Below the pieces are notes generated by a model. That model was not told the origin of the DNA, made no database searches, and was given only the letters and a program-made list of their open reading frames with translations. Position numbers and translations under genes: made by a program. DNA of 64,000 nt from Sebastes aleutianus (Eukaryota; Chordata; Actinopteri; Perciformes; Sebastidae), in the NCBI GenBank assembly GCA_916700875.1, contig CAKAKS010000038.1, positions 12,829,944 through 12,893,943 of the forward strand. Direction: 5' to 3'. Shown here in pieces: positions 46,901-61,900 of this stretch (positions are counted from its first letter, which is position 1; each line of letters starts with the position of its first letter).

Positions 46901-49900
46901 TGAAGTTGCTGTTGATGTTGCTGCTGCTGTTGATGTTGCTGCTGCTGTTGATGTTGCTGCTGCTGTTGATGTTGCTGCTGCTGCTGATGTTGCTGCTGCT
47001 GCTGATGTTGCTGTTGCGGCAGCTGCTGAGAATGGCGCAGTTTCGGCTGACTGCCGAAGTTTGTGTCCGAGGAGTCGAGGAGGAGGTTCCTGCTCTGCGG
47101 GCGAACTTTCGGAGGTGTGGCGGTGGCTGGAGTGTTAATGGACCGCTGGGACTTGAGGTGTTGTGGCCCAGCCATGGAGGACTGGCGGGAATGGTGAAGA
47201 ACTGTAGTAGGTGGTGTGGCCAAGGAGGCGGGGGTTCCCGTCCCAGTGGGCGTCTGAGATACAACTCCCATCAGGTGCTGCTGCTGGAGAGACTCCTGAG
47301 AGGAGACAATAAGGTGAAACACAAAAAAACTATTTAGAAAATTAAGCAAATGTTTAGAGAGTTGGAGAATATCCAACTTTGATGCCCCCTAGTGGTACAA
47401 TTCAATAAGACACAAAGCCAAACAGCAGTGCACATGGCTATCCTATTGCATTAAAAAAAACGTATCAAAGGAATACAAATTACAATGCAGTTACAGTGCA
47501 GTGCAGGAGAAGGGAATAGCCCCAAATTTAATTAAATAAAAGGCAGTGGCAAACAGAAAAGTTTTTAGCCTAAAATAACTTGACATTAGGTTTTCATGGT
47601 TTGTTACAGATATGTGGTGCACAAAAACTGAATGCTGATGCTTTGTTTTGAACATGGGGACAGAAGCAGACCCGTCCCAGTAGACCTGAGAGGTCAGAAA
47701 TGTGTTTCGGCCCTAAACCATTTAGTGCTTTATAATCCAACGGTAGTATGTATGGATACATTTATAGCTTGCTGTCTAGCTTTATAGGTAGAGAGATGTA
47801 GAGATGGATGGATCGGTGGGTGGGTGGATGGATGGATAGATGGATAGATGGATAGATGGATAGATGGATAGATGGATAGATGGATAGAGCTGCGTTCTGA
47901 CACACCATCTGTATTAATAAAACAGGAGGCTTGTGATGTTTGTTCCATTTAGGCCCACGCAGCGGGACAGAAATAGCTCAAGACTACATGACTGTATCAA
48001 TAAACACTATAATTTTGCATCATCAAGACGCAGCCAAAAAGGTCAGTTTAGATTAATTAAATGCTGTTCCAAAAAATACAAGAATCCTACTGAACTCATC
48101 AAACAAGTGACAGTTTAATTTAAGTGTATTTGGGCTCCCGTGTGTTTTAAAACAAGTTTGACACTAATTGTACATATAATAATTGCTTATGCATAAAATA
48201 ACTCTTCTCCAATGTGAATCAGCTTTTACTGGAAACTCCAGTATAGACTCTCAAGAGCTCTATGTCTGATTTACAGTGTACAGAGAGCTGTATAATATAA
48301 TGATATGTGTAGTGCCAATAGTTATGATCTGCCCTGAGTGAAGCAGAGCGGACCAGTAATGATCCTGCTTTAGTGTATTGTCTGTCGCATAAAAAGAGTC
48401 CCTCAAAAGTGCCCTCACATTACTGTTAGATTTGCATATTGTGCTGCTCATGAGAGGGCCATTCCTACTTTATTTGGATCCAAGCTTTGTTCTGCCATCT
48501 GACAATCAAGCCTGAACACAGTGAAAACAAAAAGTACAAGCAGGATCTAATGAACTGCAAGGGTGAAACTGAATCCATGCCGACATTTGCGTTTCTCAAT
48601 CAAGGTGTTAAAATCACACTAAGAATAAATGACAAGACGAGTCTGTTGGGCAATTTGGCTTGAAATAGGAAAAAAAACAATCCAGGTATTTTTAGGAAAA
48701 ACTGAGAAAATTAATTCTTGGCTGTGACTGTCCTCATCACATTTGTAGATCCAGTAGTGATAATGATAATACAGCATTTGTATTGAAATTGAGTGATTGC
48801 TAAAATGAACATATTTGCCATTTTGAGCTTTAAAGAAGCAGTGTGTAGGATTATGTAGAAACATGGCGGTGCAACATGGAAGACTCCGTGATGAGGACCC
48901 GCTCCTTATGTAGGTATGAAGGGCTCATTCTAAGCTAATGAAAACACAACGATTCTTAGTTTCAGGTGATTATACACTCAAGAAAACATTGTTATGCATA
49001 TTATATTCCATTTCGGCCAATAGATCCCCCTAAATGTTACACACTGGTCCTTTAAAAACATCAGGTTTTAACACTTCGTGCAGGGATTTTTGTTGCTCAA
49101 TAGAAGTACCTGATTGTTTTAAAGTAATTTTTTAACCTTATTTGTCGACTCAAAATTTGAAGTTATGGTTTATTTTTACAATGGGAGTCACCTGTATAGA
49201 TAAAATGGTAAAGCTATAGCTATATAAATATAAAAGCCAGTTATATGTATTTATTATTTTCTATATTTATTGCATAAGATTTGCAGATATTTGTGAAACA
49301 TAAGAAGGTAACCCTTTCAAAGCAAAAATATTGTTGAATATAACAAACTGTCTTTCTGTAAAAGTGTGTGAAGATAAGTGAGCGATTCCTACCTGAACCT
49401 GCAGTGACAGCTGGTGCCAGGCGTAGTCGTTGCTCTGATTCTGCCGGGTGAAGTCATCACTGTAACTGTGTGAGTGGACAATGCTGGGCTGCACCAGACT
49501 GCTTTGTGACCGCAGGGCGGACAAGTCCTCGCTGCGGGAGAAAGCACTGTTGCCAAACGCCGGTGCATAGTCGTGGTGGCCATTCTCGGGCTCTGGGGCG
49601 AGGAGGAGAGGAGGGGGAGGAGGATGCTGAGACTGAGCCGGGGAGTTCTGGGCGGCCAGATGGAATAGCGGGTTCTGGAAAGACAGGGGGAAGTGCATGG
49701 CCGCTGCCGCCTGCTGCTGCTGTTGAGAGATGGATTCGGTGGGCCCCCCTATGTGGCCCATCTGGCTCAGCCTCAAACCGGAGCCCGAGGAGCCCGCTGG
49801 CATGTGCCCTCCCATACGAAGAGGACCACAGAGGTTTCCGAAGCTGTGGCCCAGGCCGGCGATGGAGGCTTGAGAGGAGGTGAGCATGTCTCCCACAGAG

Positions 49901-52900
49901 TTGAGGTTGGATATGCTGTTCATACGTGAGTCCTGAAGGTCCATCATGGACACACTTTTATTCACACTATGGACCTGAGAGAAAAAATAAAAAACAATAA
50001 AAGGATTTTGGACTGGATTTTGTTATATACAAAAAAATTGTTCATGACGAAGAAAATGCGCATACATTTTACTTACAGTAAATGTGTATTTTTTAGTTTT
50101 AAATTTAATTTAAAAACATTTGGCTGTCATTATAGTTATATTGATGCCTTTAAACAGCTTAATGCATTTACATAGTTATCCTACACCAATGTTTTTCTCT
50201 TCTGTTCTTTGTTTTATTCAATTTAAGTTTATTCCCATGTTCTTAAAAAAACAACAGAATTATCGCCTTGTGGTTGTATGCCTCCACCAACCACTCAAAT
50301 TGCAGTTTATACCCATCTCGGTCGAAAATGTCATCACTTCATAATTTTATCATTTCAGACATATGTGTGACATTGTCATGATTAGCATATGAATTCTTGA
50401 GTTATGGCCAAAAACGTGTTTTGAGAGGTCACAGTGACCTTGACCTTTGAACACCAAATTCGAATCAGCTCATCCTGGAGTTCAAGTGGATATTTGTGCC
50501 AAATTTGAAGAAATTCTCTCAAGGCGTTCCTGAGATATCGTGTTCACTAGAATGGTACGGACTTAGAGACAGACGGACGGACGGGCAACCCGAAAACATA
50601 ATGCCTCAGGCATAATAAACTTTTTATTGGCTTGTTTTTCTTTTATATCTCGTCTTGTTGTTGAAAGGTGCTTTACCAATAAACCTTCTTTTCCAAATCT
50701 TGACACTAAAGCAGCAGGAGGTAGGATTAGAGCAAATATGATTACAAAAAGTTATTTTTATAAAACGGTGACTATATCCTGACAGTAGTACATGAGGCAG
50801 GTAATCTGAAAGAAATCATGTGTCTCTGTGTCCTCCAGTGCTCCTAATGGCATCTGCAAGATTTCACAGACCGGATGAAAACAACCAATCAGAGCCAAGC
50901 TGGAGCCTGCCGTCTCTGAGCAGCTGTCAATCACTCACAAACTCTGATCAAACATTCAAACTAGGCAGCGCTGATCAAATATGAATCAATATTCTGTTAC
51001 TGTAATGCCTATTTCTCACGTAAAATATTTTCAGAAACATCTTGTAGTGTACTGTTTAGCTGTAAAATGAGAAAGTTTGTGACCCGGCAGCCATGTTGAG
51101 ATAAGTTGAGGAAATACTAAGCACCGCCCATCAGCCGGAGCAAACTTTCTCATTTTACAGCTAAACAGTACACTACAAGATGTTTCTGAAAACATTTGAG
51201 GCGAGAAATAGGCATTACAGTTACAGAATATTGATTCATATTTGATCAGCTCTGCCTAGTTTGATCAGAGTTCGCGATTGATTGACAGCTGCCTCCATTG
51301 AATGAACAGCCAATAGGAACGCTCTCTCTCTCTGAAATGACCTGTGATTGGCCAAAGTCTCCCGTCACAGGCTAGATTTTATAAAGCCTGAAAACAGAGC
51401 CAGGAGGAGGTGCAGAAGTCTAGTTTTCTCTCAGAACACTTGAAATACAATATGCTGAAAGGCTATTATGGAATTTTGATGCCAAAAACATTCCGCCTAC
51501 TGCAGGTTTAATAACTAATTAATTTGTCTAAATTTTGTAAAATCAGTGCACAAAGACAACCAGGAGTGAGGCAACACTGACTAAATGTCATTTTTGGCCT
51601 TCTAAATGTAATTATCTCAGTAAAATCTTACATTGCAACCAAATTCTGTAATCAAAAGACTGACTTGAAAAATGGCTTTGATAATTACCATTGTTATTGA
51701 AATTTATAAAGAATGTTGAAAATTTCATTACAACTAATAAAATTAGGTTCTCCAAGTAAATCAGAAACAAAGAGAGCAATCAAGCCTAAGTGCTCACCTC
51801 ACGTTGATAATACTGTGATGTCACAGTCACATCAGTCACATCATTATTTTGTTATGCAAATATGCTAACAAAGTTTTTATGGTATTTTATCAAAATCTAT
51901 GTGCTGAGACTTCGGAGGCTTAGAAAAAACGTAAGACATAAATCAGGAAAAAGAACCAGACTATTTGACATTGTACCTTCGGATCAGGTTCAGTGATGTC
52001 CGAGCTGCTCGTGCAGTATGCGGGGCTGGATCGAGCCAGCGGCGGGCGGGTGACGTAGAACACTTCCCTCGACGAGCGGAGGTCTCGTTCTGCGTGACGC
52101 CTCATGTTCAGATTAGATGAGAGGGATTCTACAGCTGAGACTCCAGTCGTAGGGGAAGGCAGGCGAGAGATGTCTATTGAACTGCAGATACACAACAGAA
52201 ACAGATGTTTAGAAATTGCTATTATGGGTTTATTAACACTGTCTCACAGATATTTTATACTTGATTCTATTTTGCATTATCACATTTAGTTTTAAACAAT
52301 CTGGGCCGTACGGAGAGAAATAAAAATGTAAGCACAGGACAGATGGTCCAAATTCTTTTTGCTTGTGACCCCTTAAAGGTATATTGTATAGGATATAGCG
52401 GCATCTAGTGGTGTGTTTGCAGATTGCGACCAACTAAATACCCCTCCACTCCCTTTCCAAGACTGCGGTATCGTGGGCCGCAGAGTGCAAAACCATGGTA
52501 ACGACGGTGGTCTCGTTCAGAGGCCATCCTTACCATAATAACACTACTTTGAGAGCAACAGAAGTCAGATGGCGGTACCACGGTTTTGCATTACCGCAGT
52601 TTCACAAGCATGTTGGAGAACTACGGTGGCCTTCAGGTAACATAAAAACGTGAAAGGTCTCTCTCTAGAGCCAGTGATTTGTTTGTCCGTTCTAGGACTA
52701 CTGTAGAAACATGGCGGACTCTGTGAAGAGGACCAGCTAGATATGAAGGGTTCATTCTAAGGTAACGAAAACACAAGTCTTAGTTTCAGGTGATTATACA
52801 CTAATGAAAACATTGTTATGAATATTATATTCCAGTCCTGCTAATAGATCCCTGAGATGTACACACTGTTCCTTTAATATGAGGCAATATGTCATCATGG

Positions 52901-55900
52901 CTTGCATGGCATTGCAAGTTGTGAGCAGTTTTAATCAAAGGGTGATTTTTTTGAATAATCAGAGGCCTTAAAGGATAAAGCAGTATTTCATAAGAAAAAA
53001 AAAAAAAAGATTAGACAAGAGTTAGAAACATGAACACAATTCTGTTAATCAGAATGTGTTTTTTTTGTCATTTCCCAATTATCTTACGACTAGATTCATC
53101 TTGCGGCACCTTGTAGGGGTCCTGACTCTGGGCCAGCAGAATGTCCCATCTACTGTTTTACATAAATATTACGTGGTCAAAAAATAAGCTGTAGCTGTAA
53201 CTTGTTAATTGTTAGAAGCTGTAAATTAAATTTCAAATAAAGTAAAAAAAAACTAATTGGTTAGTTTGGTAGCCAAGGCAGAACAGGGAAAAATATACAG
53301 ATAAATTAATAATTTGAAAAATAATGGTAACATTCCTTCCTATTCTCATTTCATAAAGAAATGCGAAGAAACCAAAGAATTACTAAAAAAGTACTCACAG
53401 TCAAGAAAAAAATGTACAGCTACAAGGTTTTATTATGCAATTGTTGCATAATAAAACATGTGGAAACCCAGTGAGCAGAAGGCATGACCTCCATCCTGTC
53501 AGTCACTCGCAGTCTGTTACCTCTGGGGTTAGAGCTACGAGGAGTGGCAGGTGTGTCGTTGCTTGTGTTGCTTTGAATTTCCAGACGTTTGATCTCTGTC
53601 CTCTCACACCTGCCTGCAGCAGATTTAAGTCATTCTTATTCAATTGCATGTTTACTGCTGCAGAGTTTGTTCCAATATATTGGTATAATAGTAAACACAA
53701 AATAGCTGCAGTAGAGTCCTCCGATATTACCGCTGGTTTTCCTTTACTTAAAGTGTTCTTATTTAAACAGGTATGCTGTAATGAGAGCAACTGTCTCTTG
53801 ACAATAGCAAAGCGCTGACATGAATTAAAACACAGAGGAAAGAGGTTTGGGTAGTAGAGTCTGGGAACAGATGGTGCTGGCAATTACTGATTGATAAACT
53901 ACTTAAAAAGCCTGAAGAGGTGCATTAGCATTAGCATTATGGGCTCTTAGAAATATGCCAGTGTTTTGTTTTGAGCTACTGAATTCTCATTTATTGTGTA
54001 TTCTTGGCCTTTTTATGTGCTCCTGTTAATTACACCCATGTGTTACTGTAATTCCTCTGTTTATGTGCAGTAGGTGCATATTTGCAATTATGACCATTCA
54101 CATTGTCTTGATAAAGTCACAGCAGGGATCAATCGTCTGTTCAAATGTAAAAGCATTAGCATTACCCTTCTTGGCTCAGTCCTCTTTGAGGGCATGCAAA
54201 TCCAATTTCATGTGTAGAAGCAAAAATACATAAAAGGAAACCGAGACAGGATACCTGTTTAAGTCGCGCATCATAAGGCTTTGGAAGTCAGAAGACATGA
54301 GACGATTGAAGGATGGCCGCGAGAAGAGTCTGTCCTTCGGTCGGTCCGGCTGGTGATTTGCAGGCATGTGAAGCTGCGGGTTCCTCAGGGCAACGCTGAT
54401 GTCATTCAGCAGCCGTGGTAGGGGTCCGAGTTTGAGGATGGCATCCTACGGCACAGAAAGGTTTCCAAAATCAAGAAAATCCAAAGCTCACGTGCCTTAT
54501 ACCAGGAGTTCCCAGCCCTAGGACCATTTTGTGATGTTATAGCTGACCAGACAACTGGAGGAGGGCAAGGTGAAACTGATTACCTCATGTGCTGATGGCC
54601 TACTTTAGCTCAAAATCATTATCCTGCCAACACATGTGTTATAAATATTTAATTTTGGGATAAAGCGAGGTTGGTAGACAGTATCAGCAGCTTATTTTAG
54701 GTATCTGAATATGTATCGGGAGACAGATTATTCAGCATTTTATGCAGCCCAGTAGAAAATGTTCCACGGCCCAGTGCTTCCGTCCGTTCAGTTCATGCCC
54801 CAGGAGTCGGAAACCTCTGCTATAGAGTGCTGCAGGAGTCCTAAAACCTGGAAATGAGTTAGCATTTTTGCACTTCCAGTTCCCTCATCTCAAAGGTAAT
54901 GGGTTTTTTGAATGGGCTTTTAGTTAGGTGCCTGAAATAAGGTCTTAAAGGACCAATATGTAATATATTTACTGTAATAAATCATAAAATAAACATGATA
55001 TGTCATCAGAGATTAAGGAAACATGCTAAATTGAAATACTGGGTTCTCCGATAACAATGCTACAGCCACTATGTTCTCCTTTGAAATTTCCATTCCGGTC
55101 CAGAACGTCTGTTTTTGTTTTGGATCAGCGTGATCCCGTCCACTGCCCATTTCGACACCCCTTTGCCACATATGAAACAAATTGGCATACAAACAGCCTT
55201 CTGCAGCTATTGAAGCAAGCTAACGAACTGGATCAACAGAGATAATGTTAATATTAGATTCTACCGAACCATCTCTCTGTGGTCCGTGTGCAGCTGGGTT
55301 ATCAAGGCAGCGAGTATTTGAGACACAGCCGGTGAAGTGATTCCGACTACTGCTGCTGGTCAGCGGGTAACACGGTCATGTCTAGAAGGTAACCCTCAAA
55401 TTGCAAAAAATTTGCCCTAACTGCTATGAGTCAAACCGGAGGAGTGGACGGGCCACAGCTCCAATGTTTTGATTTTGGACTGCTGTTACCGATTCTAAAC
55501 GTGAGCTGTCAGTTTTACATATTGTTCCTTTACATATTAAGAAATTTTGAAATAATTAAAATACGTCAGTTGTCTATATTAGTTCGTTTATAGCCTAATA
55601 TTAGCTTTTTACTTCTGGCGATTGCATTAACGCTTCAAAAATCACTAAAAGCAGTGTTCAATTGTGAAGATTATTTTGCTGAACAAAACGTGTATCATAA
55701 ATGTTTGTTTGCCACAGAGCTTATTTTATGCAATAATCCAAAACCCAGTGGAAAAATCCCATTGGCTTTTTGTCGAGGGAACCCGTGCATTGCTAATTTC
55801 CTGGTTGGCCTACAAAAATACATCATCCCTGCAGCACTCTATACACAGTATGAATCACTATTCATTCATAAAATTTTAAATGTCATTCAGAAAACGCAGA

Positions 55901-58900
55901 GAATGTCTTTCATGGAAGTAAGAGTACAGCAATTAAAAAGCACATAGTGTTAAGACAATTTGGGGCCGAGCATAAAATATTTATAACTTTCATTAAGTTA
56001 CGGCTGTAGTACAATTTCAATAAATTAACAATGCAAGCACTAGAGTTAAATATTAAAGTACTAATTCCACCTCAGTTTTAATGGAGTTCAAATAATAATC
56101 ATGTGTCTGATGGATGGAAAACTGCAGAACCTCATTTTCCAGCTCTCCTCTCTCTACATCCTTCAGTTGGAGAAATAAATCATAATAAGATGTTTCATTT
56201 AATGCTCCAGCGTGTTCTTCCACCTACCTTGCTGAGCTGGCCCATGACTTCCCACAGTAAGCTGTGGAGCATGGACAATTCTCTGCCGAGGTCAATGTAG
56301 CCCTCAAACCCGCCAGCGTTTCCACTGGCCTCCATGTTGGAAATCTCATAGAGAAACTGCTGCATGGAGCCCCACTCCATCTCCAGGAACTCGTTCATGA
56401 AATACATGTATTCCTCCTTGGGTCCAAATCTGCAGAGACGACAATGAAAGGATACATGAAGGCAGAGAAGAAGATGGAAACGTACTGTACAGTGCACCGT
56501 GGACGGGGATGGATCTAATATGCACAGGTCAGGAGTGTGAAGGAGTTGAGGTGAATAAAATCTCATATATTGTGAATTTGTGATTGACCTTTATGTTGTT
56601 GTTCCGTACTTTTAATGTCCTGTGCATATTCATTCAGTGTAAAACAATATAACAACACTGAGTATGTTTACGTGCCAATTTTGAGTCATATCTTGGATTT
56701 GATTAAGACATACTGTAATATTTACATGGAACATAGACCACCTCTACATTGTTTATCTTTTTTTTTTTTACTACTATGTAACTTGCACCAACGAACACAT
56801 CAGAGAATGATAAGAAACCTGGATACCATGTTTACATGCTACAATATTCTGGTTTTCTTTCAGCTAGCATATCAACGTTTCTCAAAACCAGGATTTAGGG
56901 CTTATCCAGGTTTCTGAAATATATTTCCACGCTCCAACACATAACCAGGACAAAAACCAGATCATAATAGGTTGACCAAATAATGTTAACTCAAGGTCTG
57001 TTTACTAGCTTTCAACTGCATCTCACAGCCTTCATCAGCAAATGGGGTTGACTCAGTTGTCATCACATGAAGTGTACAATTTTGTCAAGTAGGGAGGGGG
57101 AGATTGTAACCCCTGTCTCTGTTCAAAGTTTCTGGCATCAGATGTTTTCTCAATTAATCAGTTGGTCTATAAAATGTCAGAAAGGAGTGAAAAACGTCTA
57201 CAATAAGTTCCCAAAGTCCGAGGTGAGGTCGTCAAATTACTTTAAAGTCAAACACCCAAATATATATGTATATATATATATATATACATATATATTTATT
57301 TACAACGATATAAAACAGAGAAAAGCAGCAAATCCACCTGATTGGAGGAGCTGGAATCATGTTTTGGTCTTTCTGTCAATCAACTAATTGTTTCAACACT
57401 AAAGGGGACCTTGAGTTAATATTATTTTATAAAAATATAAAATACACCTAAGACAATGATGACATAATGTTGTATAATATGTTGGAAACCACACAAAAAT
57501 AATGTAAAAACAAAAATGTCTAAAACCATTGCAATATTATATAAAACTAAAGATATTCTGAATCAGAACTCCCAATATATACAGTATATCCTTACCATAA
57601 TAACACTATTTTAGGAGCAACAGAAGTCAGACGGCAGCTGAAGGTACCACGGTTTTGCACACTGCCAAAGCGTGTCGGAAAACTATGGTGGCCTACAGGT
57701 AACGTAAAAACGCGTTTGGTTAGTCCGTTCTGTGCTACTGTAACAACATGGCGAACTCCGTGAAGAGGACCCGCTCCCTATGTAGATATGAAGGGCTCCT
57801 TCTAAGCTAACGAAAACAAAACAAGTTTCAGGTGACTGTACACTAGACACACATGAAAACATAGTTAGGAATATTATATTCCTTTTCTTCTAATAGATCC
57901 CCTGAAATGTAACACACTGTTCCTTTAAGGGGATTCGGTATGTTTAAAAAAAGTAAAGGTGAGGACACATATCAAGAATAGATGATTATCTGTCAAAGGG
58001 GTTAACTTGCAGAATGGTTGTGGCAAGGAATTAACAATTAGTTCACTTTGCAAGTAAAATGTTTGAAAGTAAGGTGGTAAACAAATATAAAACTGGGGTA
58101 TGATTATTATTGTGTATGAAATGTTTGGAACTTTGTTATTGTTTTCTTATTAGAATATGCTAAGTAGAAATGGTAAGTATATTAAGCTTATTGCAAATGT
58201 CCCTGCTCTGGGACTAATAAAGGATTATCTTATCTTAAGCCTACACCTTTTTTCATTAATTTAATGCCTTATTGTTTTTTACTTTATTATGTGCATTCCT
58301 TTCGGAAATTTGTTATTAAGGACTGAAATAAATAATTACTACTGCTGCATAAGTTATGTAATTTCAGGATGTCTGATGATGTCTCATTTGTATCCACTGT
58401 TCCTGAAATGTAGAGTCTATTAAATGATCACCAAAGTTTTGATGTCTTAATTATGCAGGAGGTGCATATTTAAGCCAGTAGAATTGTTTTAATATTCAAA
58501 GAAATGTCAGTAAAGGGTACAGGAGTGAAGGTGGGAACAAAATGAGTCGCAGCTAAAAGCTTTGGAGCTCACCGAGGGTGAGTAACAGTTTATACTGTCA
58601 CAGTCAAAACTGCAAGCCTCTATTTCCGTGATGTTACTCTGTGAGATGCATCCCACTTCGCACAGGCGTCAGCGTCTAGGAATCTAAAAATGAACTGAAT
58701 CATATTAATGTTGGTGTAAGAGGACAGGCGATGACAGGGACTCACTTGCTGAAGCTGGCCAGGTTCTGCATCACCTTGGCTATGAGCGTGAGTGTGCGGG
58801 ACGTGCGCTCAGCGGGGTACTCCTGCATTAGATTGAACAGGGAGGGGGACATGATGGCTGGGCACATGAAGCGAAGGAACAGGGAGGAGCTGATGAGGCT

Positions 58901-61900
58901 GTCGGCGAGATCCTCTCTTCCACGCTCAGCACATCTGGCTCTCCACGAGGCAAAAACTTCTTTCAGCTCCCGGGGAAATATGCTGAAACAAGAAGATGAT
59001 TTTATTACCGCATTGTCAAGGAGAACGGCAAGATCAAGTCCAGCAGCTTATCCAAAGCCCTCAGGAATTCATCAAGGTCAGGAGACTAAAATATACAGTA
59101 CGGCAAATTACTGGACCATACCCTGCTCAGGATGGAGAATGTGTTTATGAAAACCCTTTTTTAAACCATTTTATGGGATGTTGCCAATTTTATTGATTAT
59201 ATTAGTGGGGAAAAAAAACATCTAAGTAGTAAATAATCACGTTCAAATTCAGTTATTTCTGTTTAAATATCAGCATTCGCATAAAGTAAGTTATCATATT
59301 GTTGTTGCTATAGAGACAAAAGAGGCCAAATGTTTTGTCAATTAAAAAGACAGAAATTGTGAAATTTAAAGCTGAAATTTGGAACTGAAAGCTGGATCTT
59401 AAACTCTGGAAAGAAATGTAATTTATTTATTTATTTATAAAAAAAAAATCCAAAATTCTGTAACGGTTTCAATACAAAAGATTTTTTGTGTCAGATCTTA
59501 TTTTTTCAGTTTCAGATTTTCTGTTTTCTGCTAGAAATCATTTATTTTTCAGCTGACTTTTGCCCCTCTGCTGGCATGGAGGGGTGGGATCAACAGAGAG
59601 GTTGAGACCTTTGCTCAATCATGCTGCCTTCAGGAGATGTGGGAACTGGGAAAGGTAAGACTCAGAATCTTCTACATTTCATATCAAAGTGATTGCCTTG
59701 GACCAAAATGGACGTCAGACAGAGAGACAGTTGCTGGCTGTTTTAGACCCTCCGTGGCACCAATCAATACAGACACAGAACAGATACATGCTTACAGTTT
59801 TCTGAGGGGTATATAGGGGGGGGAAACTAACCAAAGAGAGTTGATAATCTTGCAGAGTAACAGCTCACAACACATTCGAAGGTTGGCTTGATGGTCAGCA
59901 AGGACTGACGGTGGGACGCGCATGGGATCCACCTCACAGTTCTCCTCAGACTCATATAAGGCTCGAATGAAGTCACCTGTAAGTTGTAGATCACACAATC
60001 ATTATGTTTTCCAAAATGCACTTTTAAAAGGTGCAGTGTGTAGGATTTGGCGGCATCTAGCGGTGAGGTTGCAGATTGCAACCAACTGAAACTTCTCCTG
60101 TGTGCCAAAACGTTCCGTTCTGGGCTACAGTAGAAACGTGGCAGCCCACTTCGCTCCCTATGTAGATATAAACGGCTCATTCTAAGCTAAAAAAAAAAAA
60201 ACATGATTCTTGTTTTCAGGTGATTATACACTAAAGAAAACACTTATCTGCCAATAGATCCCCTTAAATGCAACACCCTGTTCCTTTAAGAGAAAAAGTT
60301 CAGCAATAAACTACTCTGACAGATGGATCAGGAGGATACGACTGCACATACGCTGTACTTCTCAAAGTTACTGAGAATAAAAAGCAAACAATGTTTCCTC
60401 TTACAAGGAATAAAATAAGAAAACTATGTCACTCACTAAGGTACCGTGATTATAATGATTACGACAGTATACAAAAATGTTAAGAAGAGCTAATATGTGA
60501 ATTACCAATTTGTTAAACAATGGCTGTTTGGAGGAAGTTAATATTAAAACTTAAAAATATAAATGTAAAATATAAATGGGATAAAACATGACTACTATGT
60601 TGTTCTTTGTATCAAGTACAGTATACTGAATTGGAGATTGAGTGCATCAAGAAAAACCGTAAACAGCTAATCCAACTATTCTTACTATTTTTCTTTCATT
60701 GCAAGAGAGAATAAAAGAAGAAATTAGCATTTTATGTTATGACACAGAATCATATTAAAGCACAATCCCTATTTGTTGATGTGACATTTAGACAGGTCTT
60801 CATAAGACTACCATTTCTAAAATACTGCTACCACAACAAATAAGAGTAATTTGGGAAAATGTCACAAATGTAGTTCAAACTATCTCAACATTAAACAATG
60901 TCACAGTCATTTGCTAAATGACAGATGTTGTAAATGCTGGAATTTAGCCTTCAAAAAAGCTCCTTTCATCAGATTACATACACGTGATGCGCAGTCAGCA
61001 TCCTCACCTATAGCATCCTTGAGGTATCTGTGACCTATTAGTTTGAGGTACTCTTCCACAGCCTTCGTAGCTAGCGTGTTCTCCCGAAAGATCAAGTGCT
61101 CGCGGTCCATGAACCGATCCACCTCACACATCGCCATGTCAGACAGGAACTCCTGAGAAGAGATTACATTTTCAGTTAAGTAGAAAAGGAAACATTATTT
61201 TAATTTTAAACTTATTCCAATAAAACAAACCTACAGATCATACAAATAACAGCAACACTATGCACTCAGCTCGACCCTTTGTTTACCTTTGTCTTCCCTG
61301 TGCTTTGCAGAATGTGCACCAGAGCGAACGCCACCTCCTCTTTGCTTTTCACACTCAGCAGCGGCTCCAGAACGGCACACAGTGTTCTGTAGTTGTTGGT
61401 GATGTACTCTGCAAACTCCTTGTACAGCTCCATCGGGAGGATGTTCATTGTCTGGTAGCGAGACTTGACTCGTAGTGAGGCGTTGATCACTTTGGTACTT
61501 CCAACGCCGCCGCTTTTGTTCAAGACACTGGACTGTATCACCGGGTACCACTGCTCCACAAACTGCCGGCCCGTGATGCTGGAGATGGGGATGCTGACAA
61601 GGCCTAGATATGTGCTTTTCTCCTACATCACCAAGAAAAACAAAAAAATAAAGAATATTTGTAGCACAATAAAATGTTTTGGATTTTTTTTTAGATTGAT
61701 ACAGAAGATATTACCTTGCGTCTTTTTTTGTCAGTTTCCTTGTAGAGGTGCAAACGAAGGCTACGAATGGTAGGCAAATTGTTAAATTCAAAATGCTCGC
61801 CCCAGAAGACGGTGTCGGTCCGGGGTTTGCTGGTGGTGCGTGCGTACAGCATGTCATCCAGACACAGCTCACAATAGTAGCGTTTCTTAGCCGGGAGGTC

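Noticed and set aside
46659..47337. Long Ala/Val- or Leu-rich open frames antisense to syngap1
   Set aside because: Shadows of the CAG/CAA minisatellite read on the opposite strand.
49470..49883. 137-codon plus-strand open frame
   Set aside because: Antisense shadow of syngap1 exon 49974-49393, whose minus-strand frame matches SYNGAP1 throughout.
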